This document shows positions 15,113-24,393 of a stretch of DNA of 64,000 nt, in pieces; positions within the stretch are counted from its first letter, which is position 1, and the number at the start of each line of letters is the position of its first letter. The notes beneath the pieces are model-generated. The model was given only the letters and a program-made list of their open reading frames with translations. It was not told the DNA's origin and did not search any database. The position numbers were made by a program, and so were the translations under genes. Origin of the DNA: Flavobacterium aquiphilum (GTDB lineage: Bacteria > Bacteroidota > Bacteroidia > Flavobacteriales > Flavobacteriaceae); assembly GCF_027111335.1 (NCBI RefSeq), contig NZ_CP114288.1:434001-498000 (forward strand), given 5' to 3'.

Positions 15113-18031
15113 ATGAAGCTTGAAAATCTTGAAAAGCAATTAGTTGGAAAATTACTGTACGACAAAACCATCCGTACACTTTATGCCACTGATGCGAGTG
15201 CTTACAAAGAAATGCCGTTGGCGGTAGCCATTCCAAAAACGAAAGAAGATATTCAAAAAATCATTGCTTTTGCAAGAGAAAACAAAAGCAGTGTCATTCC
15301 GCGTGCGGCCGGAACTTCTCTTGCCGGACAAGTGGTTGGAAACGGAATTGTGGTTGATATTTCACAGGAATTCACCAAAATCCTTTCAGTTGACCCGGTT
15401 GAAAAATCGGCTTGGGTAGAACCCGGAGTGATTCGCGATGAACTGAACTTACATTTAAAATCCTATAAATTATTCTTTGGCCCGGAGACTTCAACCAGTA
15501 ACCGCTGTATGATCGGCGGAATGGTGGGTAACAATGCCTGTGGTGCCAGATCCGTGATTTACGGTTCAACTCGTGAGCATTTGTTGGAAATCAAAGGTTT
15601 TTTGGCAGATGGAAACGAAGTTACTTTTGGAGCGCTTACCAATGCAGAGTTTGAAGACAAATGCAACGGAATAAATGTTGTAAGCCCATTGGAACAAGCC
15701 ATTTATGTTCAAGCCAAAGAATTACTAGGTTCGCCTGAAAACAGAGCTTTATTCGAAGAAAATTATCCTAAAAAGACCATTCCGAGAAGAAACACGGGAT
15801 ATGCATTGGATTTATTGGCCGATAGCCAGCCTTTTGGCCATCCGGACGAAAAATTCAATTTCTGTAAATTAATCGCCGGATCAGAGGGAACTTTGTTCTT
15901 TTCGACAGCGATAAAACTGAATTTAGTTGATGCCCTAAAACCATTCGCCGGTTTGGTTTGCGTGCACCACAACAGCATCAACGAATCGTTGAAAGCCAAC
16001 TTGGAAGCATTGAAATTCAACCCGGACAGTGTTGAGTTGATTGACCATTACATCTTGGAATGTACCAAGGAAAATATCGAGCAAAACAAAAACAGATTCT
16101 TTGTTGAAGGTGATCCTCAGGCGATTTTGGTCGTGGAATTTTTAAGAGATTCCAAAGAGGAAATCGTACAGGCTGCCAAAGAAATGGAAGAATTGATGCG
16201 TTCCAAAAATTTGGGTTATCATTTTCCGATTGTTTGGGGCGAGGACACCAATAAAGTTTGGAATCTTAGAAAAGCGGGCTTGGGATTGTTGTCTAATATT
16301 CCGGGCGATGCCAAAGCGGTTGCCGTTATTGAAGACACTGCCGTTGACGTAAACGATTTACCTGATTTTATCGAAGATTTTAATGCCGTTCTAAAAGAGC
16401 GAAACCTTAGCTGCGTGCATTATGCCCACGCTGCGACAGGAGAATTACACCTTCGTCCAATCATTGACTTGAAAACCAAAGAAGGAACTGCGCTATTTAG
16501 AACAATCGCTACCGATATTGCCCATTTGGTTAAAAAATACAAAGGCTCACTAAGTGGGGAACACGGAGATGGAAGACTTCGTGGCGAATTTATTCCGCTA
16601 ATGTTGGGTGACGAAATCTACCAAATGTTTATCCAAGTAAAAAACACTTGGGACCCTTGGGGTATTTTTAATCCGGGAAAAGTTGTAAATACTCCTCCAA
16701 TGGACACCAACCTGAGATACAATCCAGGTCAGGACACTCCAATGCCGGAAACGTATTTTGATTTTTCTGAGCATAACGGATTTGTACGCGCTGCCGAAAT
16801 GTGCAACGGATCGGGAGACTGTAGAAAAACCGAGAAAAGCGGTGGTACAATGTGCCCAAGTTATATGGCAACCCGTGACGAAAAACACACCACCCGCGCC
16901 AGAGCCAACATCTTGAGAGAGACCATTACCAATTCGACCAAGCAGAATAAATTTGACGATGAAGCTTTGCTTGAAGTTCTTGATTTATGCTTGAGCTGTA
17001 AAGGATGTAAATCCGAATGCCCGTCGAATGTGGATATGGCGAAGCTTAAAGCGGAAACCTTACAGCAATACCATGATAAAAACGGAGTGAAATTCCGTTC
17101 AAAATTGATTGGTAATACTCCAAAAATCAATCAATTGTTTGGTTCATTGCCTTGGCTGTATAATTTTGGTACCAAAGGAATCATCGGAAACATTGTGAAA
17201 AGTGCAACCGGTTTTGCCACCGAAAGATCCTTGCCACAGATGTACAAAGTTACTTTTGGCAAATGGTTCAGAAACTACAAACAAACCAGGAATTTCAACA
17301 ATGGAAAAGTATATCTGTACAACGACGAATTCATGAATTTCTATGACGTAGAGATTGGTCAAACTGCCGTGAAGCTGTTTAACCGTTTGGGTTATGAAGT
17401 TGTTGTTCCGCACATCGGATACAGCGGAAGAACCTATCTTTCCAAAGGAATGCTGAAAGAAGCGCGCGAAATCGCCGAAAAGAATACTCAGGCTTTCGCC
17501 AAAGAAATGCCGGAAAACGCCATTTTGGTTGGAATCGAACCATCGGCTATTTTATCGTTCCGTGATGAATATCCGGATTTATGCCGTGGTGATTTGAAAG
17601 AAAAAGCAAAGAAACATTCAGACAGAGCAATGCTTATCGAAGAATTCTTGGCCAAAGAGCTAGACGAAGGACGCATCACATCCGATTCTTTTACGGAAAA
17701 CACCGAAAGAGTTCGTATGCATGGACACTGTTTCCAAAAAGCCTTGTCTTCATTGGTACCGCTTAAAAAAATCCTGATGTTACCTAAAAATTATACCGTT
17801 CTCAATATTCCAAGCGGATGCTGCGGAATGGCGGGATCTTTCGGTTATGAGAAAGAACATTATGACATTTCGATGAAAGTTGGAGAATTGGTTTTGTTCC
17901 CAACAATCCGCGCCGAAGAAGAAGCGACATTGATTTCAGCCTCAGGAACGAGCTGTAGACACCAAATAAGCGACGGAACCAGCCGAAAAGCATTTCACCC
18001 TGTCGAAATACTTTTTAAGGCTTTAAAATAG
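15113..18031 (+). CDS. FAD-binding and Fe-S-binding oxidoreductase (YdiJ-like, D-2-hydroxyacid dehydrogenase type)
   Basis: 972 residues. The N-terminal half is a FAD_binding_4 domain (IPRAAGTSLAGQVVG, NNACGARSVIYGST) followed by an FAD-oxidase C-terminal domain ending in SGEHGDGRLRGEF. It is fused to a ferredoxin-like region with cluster cysteines in CNGSGDC...MCPSY and CLSCKGCKSECPSN, and then to two CCG-type cysteine-rich domains (HGHCFQKAL, PSGCCGMAGSFGYE). This GlcD-GlpC-like architecture matches YdiJ-type proteins that oxidise D-lactate or D-2-hydroxyglutarate and pass electrons to the quinone pool. Substrate is not determinable. It lies next to the SerA fusion; E. coli SerA can make 2-hydroxyglutarate, so a clean-up role is a possible link. 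Confidence 0.9.
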   Translation: MKLENLEKQLVGKLLYDKTIRTLYATDASAYKEMPLAVAIPKTKEDIQKIIAFARENKSSVIPRAAGTSLAGQVVGNGIVVDISQEFTKILSVDPVEKSAWVEPGVIRDELNLHLKSYKLFFGPETSTSNRCMIGGMVGNNACGARSVIYGSTREHLLEIKGFLADGNEVTFGALTNAEFEDKCNGINVVSPLEQAIYVQAKELLGSPENRALFEENYPKKTIPRRNTGYALDLLADSQPFGHPDEKFNFCKLIAGSEGTLFFSTAIKLNLVDALKPFAGLVCVHHNSINESLKANLEALKFNPDSVELIDHYILECTKENIEQNKNRFFVEGDPQAILVVEFLRDSKEEIVQAAKEMEELMRSKNLGYHFPIVWGEDTNKVWNLRKAGLGLLSNIPGDAKAVAVIEDTAVDVNDLPDFIEDFNAVLKERNLSCVHYAHAATGELHLRPIIDLKTKEGTALFRTIATDIAHLVKKYKGSLSGEHGDGRLRGEFIPLMLGDEIYQMFIQVKNTWDPWGIFNPGKVVNTPPMDTNLRYNPGQDTPMPETYFDFSEHNGFVRAAEMCNGSGDCRKTEKSGGTMCPSYMATRDEKHTTRARANILRETITNSTKQNKFDDEALLEVLDLCLSCKGCKSECPSNVDMAKLKAETLQQYHDKNGVKFRSKLIGNTPKINQLFGSLPWLYNFGTKGIIGNIVKSATGFATERSLPQMYKVTFGKWFRNYKQTRNFNNGKVYLYNDEFMNFYDVEIGQTAVKLFNRLGYEVVVPHIGYSGRTYLSKGMLKEAREIAEKNTQAFAKEMPENAILVGIEPSAILSFRDEYPDLCRGDLKEKAKKHSDRAMLIEEFLAKELDEGRITSDSFTENTERVRMHGHCFQKALSSLVPLKKILMLPKNYTVLNIPSGCCGMAGSFGYEKEHYDISMKVGELVLFPTIRAEEEATLISASGTSCRHQISDGTSRKAFHPVEILFKALK

Positions 18032-18124
18032 AGATTTCAGATTTTAGAATAACGATTTTAGATTGCAGATGTTTTTAGGAGCATCTGCAATTTTTTTTGG
18101 CCTAAATTGTGGTAAAATTTTTCT

Positions 18125-18132
18125 TAATTTTG
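18125..18132 (+). promoter_or_regulatory. Promoter -7 element deciding the start of the next gene
   Basis: TAATTTTG lies only 5 bp before the ATG at 18138. It falls inside the longer frame that opens with TTG at 18063, so the shorter reading is preferred. The transcript would be almost leaderless. Confidence 0.5.
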
Positions 18133-18137
18133 GAAAT

Positions 18138-18881
18138 ATGACTCTAAAACAAAAACTATATTTTTTCCTTATTTTAATAACAGTATATCTGATAATAATA
18201 CTACCTGTCACATATACATCAATACTTGTATTTGGATGGGCAGATATTCCAATAGTAATAATTTATGGAATTATTAATACTTTATTTGCAGTAAAAAATT
18301 TTAAAGGGCGTCTCTTCCTTAGTATCATTTTAGGTTTCTTTATTTCAAGTTCTAGCTTATGCTTTGTCTATTTACCGTGGTATTTAGGATTCTATAGAAA
18401 TGTGGGATTTGGAGTTTTAATTTATTTTATCTCTTCAATTTTAATATGGATAGTTCTAATTCAAAATAGCAGGATAATAGTTCGCATAAAAAATCTATAT
18501 TTAATCGTTTTCATTCCTACATTATTTTTTTTAATTGTTTCATTTTTTCTAAAAGAAATTTATCCTACCCAATTTGAAAATGAAAATTTAACGCAAATCC
18601 AAATCACGGTGCTTGATAAATATAAAATACCTGAACCCGAAAGTTCTATTGAAATCAGAATCGATAGACAGCCTTTATTTTCTTTAAAAGGAAGTCATAA
18701 AATACTTGAAACAATCACAGATCGAAAAGGAAGCATAAAAGTAAAATTATCAAAATCAAACAACTACAAACTATATATAAATACCAAAAAGGGAGAATTA
18801 ATCTTTTTTGATATAGATTCAACAGATTTAAAGAAAAAAAATTTATTTTTTGTTGAAACTAAAAACGCAATTAAAACATAG
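18138..18881 (+). CDS. Hypothetical membrane protein with C-terminal periplasmic domain
   Basis: 247 residues from the preferred ATG (MTLKQKLYFFL). An upstream in-frame TTG at 18063 would add 25 residues, but that part is dispersed-repeat sequence and contains the -7 box. About five transmembrane helices fill residues 8-145. The remaining 100 residues, after VSFFLKEIYPTQFENENL, look like an extracytoplasmic beta-rich domain. I do not recognise the family. Base composition is more AT-rich than both neighbours, and it is bracketed by dispersed repeats, so it may be an accessory gene. Confidence 0.65.
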   Translation: MTLKQKLYFFLILITVYLIIILPVTYTSILVFGWADIPIVIIYGIINTLFAVKNFKGRLFLSIILGFFISSSSLCFVYLPWYLGFYRNVGFGVLIYFISSILIWIVLIQNSRIIVRIKNLYLIVFIPTLFFLIVSFFLKEIYPTQFENENLTQIQITVLDKYKIPEPESSIEIRIDRQPLFSLKGSHKILETITDRKGSIKVKLSKSNNYKLYINTKKGELIFFDIDSTDLKKKNLFFVETKNAIKT

Positions 18882-18908
18882 TCAACGATTTAACTTAAAC
18901 ATAACCCA

Positions 18909-19469
18909 ATGAAAAAAGTAATCGCAGCAATCAATATGACCATCGACGGGTTTTGTGATCACACGGCGGGAATTCCTGATGAAGAAATTCATAACCATTA
19001 TGCCGAGTTGTTAAGTGGTGCAGACACTATTCTGTATGGCAGGACAACCTATCAACTCATGAAATATTGGCGGGAATTGGTAGCAAATCCAAGCGGTGAA
19101 AAATCAATGGATGACTTTGCGATTGTAATGGACAACACACCTAAAATTGTTTTTTCGCATACACTGAAAAATGTGGATTGGAAAAGCGCAAAACTAGCAA
19201 CCAAAAGTCTTGAAGAAGAAGTTCTAGAACTCAAAAAGTCCATCAATAACAGCGGTGCAGCCATTTATGTCGGCAGTCCAAGTTTGATTGTAGAACTGAC
19301 AAAACTGAATTTGATAGATGAATATCAGCTTTGTGTTCACCCAGTTATAATTGGAAGTGGCCTGCCATTATTCAAAAACATAACCGATAGGATTGTTCTC
19401 AAACTCCTGAAAACAAAGATTTTTACTGGTGGTGCGGTGATTCTCTATTACGAGCCAATAAAAGAATAA
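18909..19469 (+). CDS. Dihydrofolate reductase-like (RibD C-terminal domain) protein
   Basis: 186 residues covering one RibD_C domain: N-terminal KVIAAINMTIDGFCD, the GADTILYGRTTYQLM segment, IYVGSPSLIVELTKLNLIDEYQL and the closing HPVIIGSGLPLF. These are small NADPH-dependent reductases related to dihydrofolate reductase and to riboflavin-pathway RibD; the physiological substrate of stand-alone members is generally unknown. No riboflavin genes are nearby. It starts 28 bp after the membrane protein gene, so the two may be co-transcribed. Confidence 0.85.
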   Translation: MKKVIAAINMTIDGFCDHTAGIPDEEIHNHYAELLSGADTILYGRTTYQLMKYWRELVANPSGEKSMDDFAIVMDNTPKIVFSHTLKNVDWKSAKLATKSLEEEVLELKKSINNSGAAIYVGSPSLIVELTKLNLIDEYQLCVHPVIIGSGLPLFKNITDRIVLKLLKTKIFTGGAVILYYEPIKE

Positions 19470-19529
19470 TCGCAAAACCAGAGTCAATAAATCATTTTTA
19501 AGTTCCAATTATCAAAATCTAAAATCAGC

Positions 19530-19554
19530 AATCGTTAATCAACAATCTGAAATC
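19530..19554 (-). repeat. 25-bp repeat, inverted partner of 14908-14932
   Basis: Exact reverse complement of 14908-14932. It runs into the dprA stop codon (19553-19555). Confidence 0.8.
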
Positions 19555-20653
19555 AAATCGCCTCAAACATTTTCCCAGGTAAAGGCCTGATAACACCTTT
19601 CAATTCCATATTGAGCAATAAACCCGAAATACGGTAAATGGGAAAATCGCAATGCAAAGCAATAATATCCATCAGCTCCTTTCCGGTTTTTAAAAGATAA
19701 TCATAGATCTTTTGCTCGTCGTCATCGAGAGTGACAAACAATTGCTTTTGAACCGCTTTGGTTTCTTTTGCTATATCCCAATTCAGGTTGTAAATCAAAT
19801 CGGCAGCACAGGTAAGCACGCTTGCTTTTTGGGTTTTAATCAGGTTATTGCAGCCTTGACTGTATTTGTCGGTGGTACGACCAGGAACCGCAAAAACATC
19901 GCGGTTATAGTCATTGGCCATATTCGCAGTGATTAACGAACCGCCTTTCTCCGCCGATTCGATAACAATCGTCGCTTCCGACATTCCCGCGACAATACGG
20001 TTTCGTCTCACGAAATTCTCTTTATCAGGATTGGCGTTACTCCAGAATTCAGTCATAAAACCGCCATTCTGTTCCATTTTGGCAACGTATTTTTTATGTG
20101 GTTTGGGATAAATTTGGTTCAAACCGTGGGCAACAACTCCAATCGTCTGCAAATCATAATCCATTGCGAGTTGATGAGCCACAATATCAACACCATAAGC
20201 AAAACCACTTACTATTACGGAATCCAAAGGCACAAGGTCTTCTATTAATTTTCTGCAAAATTCGGTTCCATACGAAGTAATTTGCCGCGTCCCAACAATG
20301 CTGATAATTTTTCGGTTTTTCAAATCGATATTTCCTGACGAAAACAGCAAAACAGGGCCGTCGATACAGTGTTTCAAACGTTCAGGATAGTTGCCGTCCT
20401 GAAAACCCAACACAGTAATATTGTTCTTTTCAATGAAATCCAACTCTCGCTTGGCTTTATCAAAAATGGTTTTATCCTTAAAATTCTTCAATAAAACCGC
20501 GCCTACACCATCAATTGCGGCAAGCTGCGAAGGTTTGGCATTCAAAACTTTTTCTGCGGTTCCAAAGTGGGCAAGAAGCTTTTTGGCCATTATATCCCCT
20601 ACTCCCTCTACCCGCAGCAAAGCTAAATCGTAAAATAAATTTTCTTGTGACAT
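19553..20653 (-). CDS. dprA: DNA-processing protein DprA
   Basis: 366 residues, usual length. In naturally transformable bacteria DprA binds incoming single-stranded DNA and loads RecA. An N-terminal helix-hairpin-helix region (LLRVEGVGDIMAKKLLAHFG) precedes the Rossmann-like DNA-binding domain (SIVGTRQITSYGTEFCRKL, VSGFAYGVDIVAHQLAM, FAVPGRTTDKYSQGCNNLI). A C-terminal winged helix follows (about 310-366). The ATG is at 20653. It points away from the divergent SPOR gene with about 200 bp of AT-rich sequence between. Confidence 0.96.
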   Translation of the reverse strand: MSQENLFYDLALLRVEGVGDIMAKKLLAHFGTAEKVLNAKPSQLAAIDGVGAVLLKNFKDKTIFDKAKRELDFIEKNNITVLGFQDGNYPERLKHCIDGPVLLFSSGNIDLKNRKIISIVGTRQITSYGTEFCRKLIEDLVPLDSVIVSGFAYGVDIVAHQLAMDYDLQTIGVVAHGLNQIYPKPHKKYVAKMEQNGGFMTEFWSNANPDKENFVRRNRIVAGMSEATIVIESAEKGGSLITANMANDYNRDVFAVPGRTTDKYSQGCNNLIKTQKASVLTCAADLIYNLNWDIAKETKAVQKQLFVTLDDDEQKIYDYLLKTGKELMDIIALHCDFPIYRISGLLLNMELKGVIRPLPGKMFEAI

Positions 20654-20823
20654 ATCTTACAATTATACGGCAATTTTTTGAAAATCAGCAAAATTTTGAA
20701 ATTAAAAACTAAGATTTTTTTGTATAATAATTTTAAAAGCAGAAATATTTAAAAAAAATAAAAACCATAAACATTTGACAACGTTATACATACGGATTGT
20801 TAATAAAAATTGTGAATAAAATT

Positions 20824-20852
20824 TTGATAACTATTAGCGTTACATATCTTTG
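20824..20852 (+). promoter_or_regulatory. Promoter of the SPOR-domain gene
   Basis: TTG at 20824-20826, 18-bp spacer, TATCTTTG at 20845-20852: a near-ideal Flavobacterium promoter. The ATG follows only 5 bp later, so the transcript is nearly leaderless. Confidence 0.75.
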
Positions 20853-20857
20853 TTATT

Positions 20858-21850
20858 ATGAAAATAGAACTTTACATCGCGCAGCTTTTGTACCGTTATC
20901 AATGTGTAACGGTTCCAGGTTTTGGAGCTTTCCTGACCGAAATCCAATCGGCTCAACTGATCGAAAACTCACATTCTTTTTTCCCGCCAAAAAAGATGAT
21001 TTCCTTTAACCCGCACATTAAAAACAATGACGGATTATTGGCACATCACATCGCACAAGCGGAAAAAACTTCATACGATTATGCGGTAAGTGCCATCGAA
21101 TATGAAGTTTTGAATTGGAAAAAGAATTTGCAGGAGAATCGTACTTTTTCAATAAAAAACATTGGTGTGCTTAGCTTGAACGCCGAGAATAATATTTTGT
21201 TTACTCCAAATGAGCAAACCAACTATTTAGCACAATCTTTTGGATTAACTCCTTTTGTTTCACCGGCAGTGAAAAGAGAAGTTGAACTTCCAAAAGCTGA
21301 GATTGTCGTTGAAAAGGTAACTCCGATTGTTGAGGAAGAAAAACCTGTTTTCAATTTTGAACCGGAAACAAAAGAAAGAAGTCCTTTCCTTAAATACGCT
21401 GCCGTTTTTGTAATTGGATTGGCGGTTGCAGGGTCAGTTGGTTATCCAATGTATCAAAATCAAATAGCGTCAGAGACCGTTTTGGTTGAGGCAAATGTTC
21501 AGAAAAAAGTTCAGAAAAAAATTCAGGAAGCCACTTTCTTTATTCAAACACCAATTCCAGCGGTTACACTATCTTTGAAATCTGATAAAAAAGAAGAAGA
21601 AGTTGCAATAGAAACCAAATTAAACTATCATATTATGGCCGGAGCTTTCAGAAGTGAAGAAAACGCCCAAAAAAGATATCGTCAATTGGTTGCAAAAGGA
21701 TTTAAACCAAGAGTTTTGGGAATCAACAAAAACGGACTTTACCCTGTATTGTATGGAAGTTATTCCACTTTTGCGGAAGCGGAAAAAGTAAAAGACTCCA
21801 TCATAGAATCCGACAATCCAGAAGCTTGGATTTTGATCCAACCTTTGTAA
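20858..21850 (+). CDS. CCDC81-like HU domain and SPOR domain membrane protein
   Basis: 330 residues. The first 120 or so match the duplicated CCDC81-type HU-like region of Bacteroidota SPOR proteins (starts IELYIAQLLYRYQCVTVPGF). A single transmembrane helix follows (LKYAAVFVIGLAVAGSVGY, about 178-196). A periplasmic SPOR domain closes the protein (YHIMAGAFRSEENAQKRYRQ to the end). SPOR domains bind denuded peptidoglycan at division sites, so it probably links a cytoplasmic partner to septal cell wall. The start is set by the promoter 5 bp upstream. Monocistronic, with its own terminator. Confidence 0.9.
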   Translation: MKIELYIAQLLYRYQCVTVPGFGAFLTEIQSAQLIENSHSFFPPKKMISFNPHIKNNDGLLAHHIAQAEKTSYDYAVSAIEYEVLNWKKNLQENRTFSIKNIGVLSLNAENNILFTPNEQTNYLAQSFGLTPFVSPAVKREVELPKAEIVVEKVTPIVEEEKPVFNFEPETKERSPFLKYAAVFVIGLAVAGSVGYPMYQNQIASETVLVEANVQKKVQKKIQEATFFIQTPIPAVTLSLKSDKKEEEVAIETKLNYHIMAGAFRSEENAQKRYRQLVAKGFKPRVLGINKNGLYPVLYGSYSTFAEAEKVKDSIIESDNPEAWILIQPL

Positions 21851-21868
21851 TTAAAAATACTTCTAAAG

Positions 21869-21912
21869 AATCACGAATGAAACCGAATAAAAGGTTTTGT
21901 TCGTGATTTTTT
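21869..21912 (+). terminator. Terminator after the SPOR-domain gene
   Basis: AATCACGAA (21869-21877) pairs perfectly with TTCGTGATT (21900-21908), followed by T4GT4. Confidence 0.75.
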
Positions 21913-22201
21913 GTTTTAAGACAAGTTCAGAATCTTCTAAGTCTAAAAACAAGATCGTTTTGAGAAACATTCCTTTCACTTTTTTATAAAAATGAGGCAA
22001 AGTAGCTTTTAATCCAAAAAGTTACTTAAATCGCTTAAAACACTCCAATCTATAAAAATTTAATTCCTTTGTTTGCATTGCTATCTTAGAATTAAGCGCG
22101 TAACCTTTCTACTCCGAATGGAAACAGCGAAACCTACATTAAATTCCCGTTTTCATTCCGATATGTCGTCAGTACTATATTTTTCAAATCAAACTAAACC
22201 A

Positions 22202-22345
22202 CTCTGCACTGAAAGTGCAGAGGTTTGTTTTACGAGAGACTGAAAGTCTCTCCATTTTGAAAACTCGCTTAACAATATTAAAAGCGGAGGATTATATTTT
22301 TTCGCATTACTAAAGTACTGCAATAAATTGCAGGGTTTTAAACCC
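22202..22345. repeat. Cluster of small hairpins with ACT-loop-AGT closure
   Basis: Hairpins at 22202-22222 (9-bp arms, loop GAA), 22234-22252 (8-bp arms, loop GAA), 22318-22333 (7-bp arms) and 22333-22345 (GGGTTT-T-AAACCC). The first two close with ACT-GAA-AGT; the cluster at 49372-49480 shows the same closure. The surrounding 21914-22366 stretch has no credible gene and looks like decayed repeat DNA. Confidence 0.65.
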
Positions 22346-22366
22346 AAATCTGAGACCAATAAATAA

Positions 22367-22380
22367 ACTGATTAATCAGT
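22367..22380. promoter_or_regulatory. TetR operator-like palindrome downstream of the regulator gene
   Basis: ACTGATTAATCAGT is a perfect 14-bp palindrome 66 bp past the stop of the TetR gene. It shares GATTAATCAGTC with the site just upstream of that gene's start. No gene next to it is an obvious target. Confidence 0.55.
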
Positions 22381-22445
22381 CAAAATTTAATTATTTGATT
22401 GTCAAATTTTAAAGAATCGCTCTTGATAGATTTTAAAGTGAAAAT

Positions 22446-23009
22446 TTATTCTTCTATCATTTTCCAAAACATCTCGAAAGCTTCCTCAATAAATTCGGAC
22501 TGAACATCCTTACCCAAATCATTCGAAATTATATAACGGTGCAGTCCGTAGATTTGCGCCATGAACAAAGAATAAATAAAGGAAACTGGCATTTGTTTGA
22601 TTAGAATAATATCAATTCCGTTTTGAATCAAAACATACAGCGGATTATCATCATCATTTAAAATGGATGGATCAACCATTTTAAAATACGGTGAGTGGAT
22701 AAATTGCTGCAAATATTGAAAAGGGAGTTTGTTTTCAATGCTCCATCTGATACTTGCATCAAATAGCGATTTAAAAGTCTCTTTGGAAATAGAATTGGAA
22801 TTCATTCTTTCAAGAATAAAATCATCCTTTCCTTTTAAGATTGTATAGTACAAAGCCAAAACCAGCTCATCTTTTGTTTTAAAATAATTAAATAGCGTTC
22901 CGTTTGCAACCCCAGATTCTAAAGCAATTTTAGCAGTGGCAGTACCATGAAAACCATTTTCTACAAACAATTTGAGGGCCGATTGAAGAATAATTTGTTT
23001 TTTGTCCAT
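22446..23009 (-). CDS. TetR/AcrR family transcriptional regulator
   Basis: 187 residues. The N-terminal TetR helix-turn-helix is clear (KLFVENGFHGTATAKIALESGVANGTLFNYFKTKDELV, residues about 10-47). The C-terminal ligand-binding region is not assignable. An operator-like palindrome lies 10 bp before its ATG (23019-23031), consistent with self-repression, and a second lies behind the gene. It is transcribed in the same direction as the LOG gene 72 bp upstream. The regulated partner, usually an efflux pump or lipid gene, is not evident in this window. Confidence 0.9.
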   Translation of the reverse strand: MDKKQIILQSALKLFVENGFHGTATAKIALESGVANGTLFNYFKTKDELVLALYYTILKGKDDFILERMNSNSISKETFKSLFDASIRWSIENKLPFQYLQQFIHSPYFKMVDPSILNDDDNPLYVLIQNGIDIILIKQMPVSFIYSLFMAQIYGLHRYIISNDLGKDVQSEFIEEAFEMFWKMIEE

Positions 23010-23018
23010 TTACAATAT

Positions 23019-23031
23019 TGATTAATCAGTC
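23019..23031. promoter_or_regulatory. TetR operator-like site upstream of the regulator gene
   Basis: TGATTAATCAGTC: palindromic TGATTAATCA core plus GTC, 10 bp before the TetR ATG. It shares 12 bases with 22367-22380. Confidence 0.55.
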
Positions 23032-23081
23032 GATAAAATTAAATATTATTTTTTATTTAGCAAAACTCAGTAATTATTTTA

Positions 23082-23876
23082 TTATAAAGACTTTAATGAG
23101 TTTTTGAAATCGGTTGGCAAACTGGATAAAACCATGTCAATTGCTTCTTCAGGAGTTTCAACAATTTTAGAGAAACCTATTTCTTCCGGAGAAAAAACAC
23201 CCTCACTTGCCATGAATCCAACGAAATCACGTAACCCTTTCCAAAATTTTTCACCCACTAAAATAACAGGAAATGGACCCACTTTATGACACTGAATCAA
23301 AGTTACAGCTTCGAACAATTCGTCCAAAGTTCCCAAACCTCCAGGCATCACAATAAATGCACAAGAATACTTTACCAACATTACTTTACGAACAAAGAAA
23401 TATTTGAATTCAAAACTCTCATTCACATACGGATTTGGTTGTTGTTCCTTAGGCAAAATTATATTTAATCCATAGGTCGTTCCACCAGCTTCTTTCGCTC
23501 CCCTATTAGCAGCTTCCATAGCTCCAGGACCACCACCAGTTAAAACTGCAAAACCAGCTTTGGCAAAAGCACTTCCTGTCTCCCTAGACAATTCATAATA
23601 AGGATCCCCTGGTTTAAATCTAGCTGATCCAAAAATAGTTACCGCAGGTCCCAATTCACAGAGTTTCGTAAAACCCATTTCAAACTCTTTGGTAATTCTG
23701 TCTAATCGTTCTTTTTCCTTTTCGACTGTTCTATGCTCGCTCAAAAATTCATGTTCCTCCGAACTAACTACAGGCAATTCGTAGTCCAAATGGGCTTTTT
23801 TCCAATGTTTCTGCCATGCTTCTTCCCATTCTTCACGAGTTAATTTTCTGAGATTCTCACCTTTTTTTGCGCACAT
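23082..23876 (-). CDS. LOG family protein (TIGR00730, Rossmann fold)
   Basis: 264 residues. GGGPGAMEAANRGAKEAGG and PGGLGTLDELFEA are the two hallmarks of LOG-type nucleoside 5'-monophosphate phosphoribohydrolases (cytokinin-activating LOG proteins and the broad bacterial YgdH/PpnN relatives). Members release the base from nucleoside monophosphates; what this one acts on is unknown. The N-terminal 60 residues are a charged helical extension (LTREEWEEAWQKHWKKAH) not present in the minimal LOG fold. The 517-bp gap on its upstream side (23877-24393) shows no gene. Confidence 0.88.
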   Translation of the reverse strand: MCAKKGENLRKLTREEWEEAWQKHWKKAHLDYELPVVSSEEHEFLSEHRTVEKEKERLDRITKEFEMGFTKLCELGPAVTIFGSARFKPGDPYYELSRETGSAFAKAGFAVLTGGGPGAMEAANRGAKEAGGTTYGLNIILPKEQQPNPYVNESFEFKYFFVRKVMLVKYSCAFIVMPGGLGTLDELFEAVTLIQCHKVGPFPVILVGEKFWKGLRDFVGFMASEGVFSPEEIGFSKIVETPEEAIDMVLSSLPTDFKNSLKSL

Positions 23877-24393
23877 ATTGCAGATGGTTTTAGTTAGTTA
23901 TCCAAATTAGAAAAAATTAATAATGTAAACAACACTGTTTCAGAAAATTATTTCGATTATAAAATCCAAATCTGAATAAAAAATTGACTTTTTAGCAAAA
24001 CTAAAACCAATAGCTTGATAACAATAATAATCATCATTTAGAAGAATAAATACTAAAAAATCATAATGTTATCTAATACCCCTCTTTCGTCGAGGTGGAA
24101 AACTACCAGTCACAAAAAAAGACTTGCTTCATTGAAAATCGAGGGTTAAATGAGGTGAAAATTTGCCAAAAAGTATAATGCTAATCGTCTGATTTTTTTG
24201 CAGTTAAACGTATTTTTAGAACTTTAAAATTTTAACCAAAATGTTTAATGCAGTTAATCGGATTAATATGCAGTTGGGCTGATTTTTTTTCTTTAAAAAA
24301 AATCTTAACATAAATTTATATGTGTCTTAAAACTAGGAATATAAGACAAAATTAGGAGCTAATAATTGAAATTTAAACTAAAACAAAGCAAAG

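Noticed and set aside
18063..18137. Upstream TTG start for the membrane protein
   Set aside because: The extra 25 residues are dispersed-repeat sequence and include a TAATTTTG promoter box.
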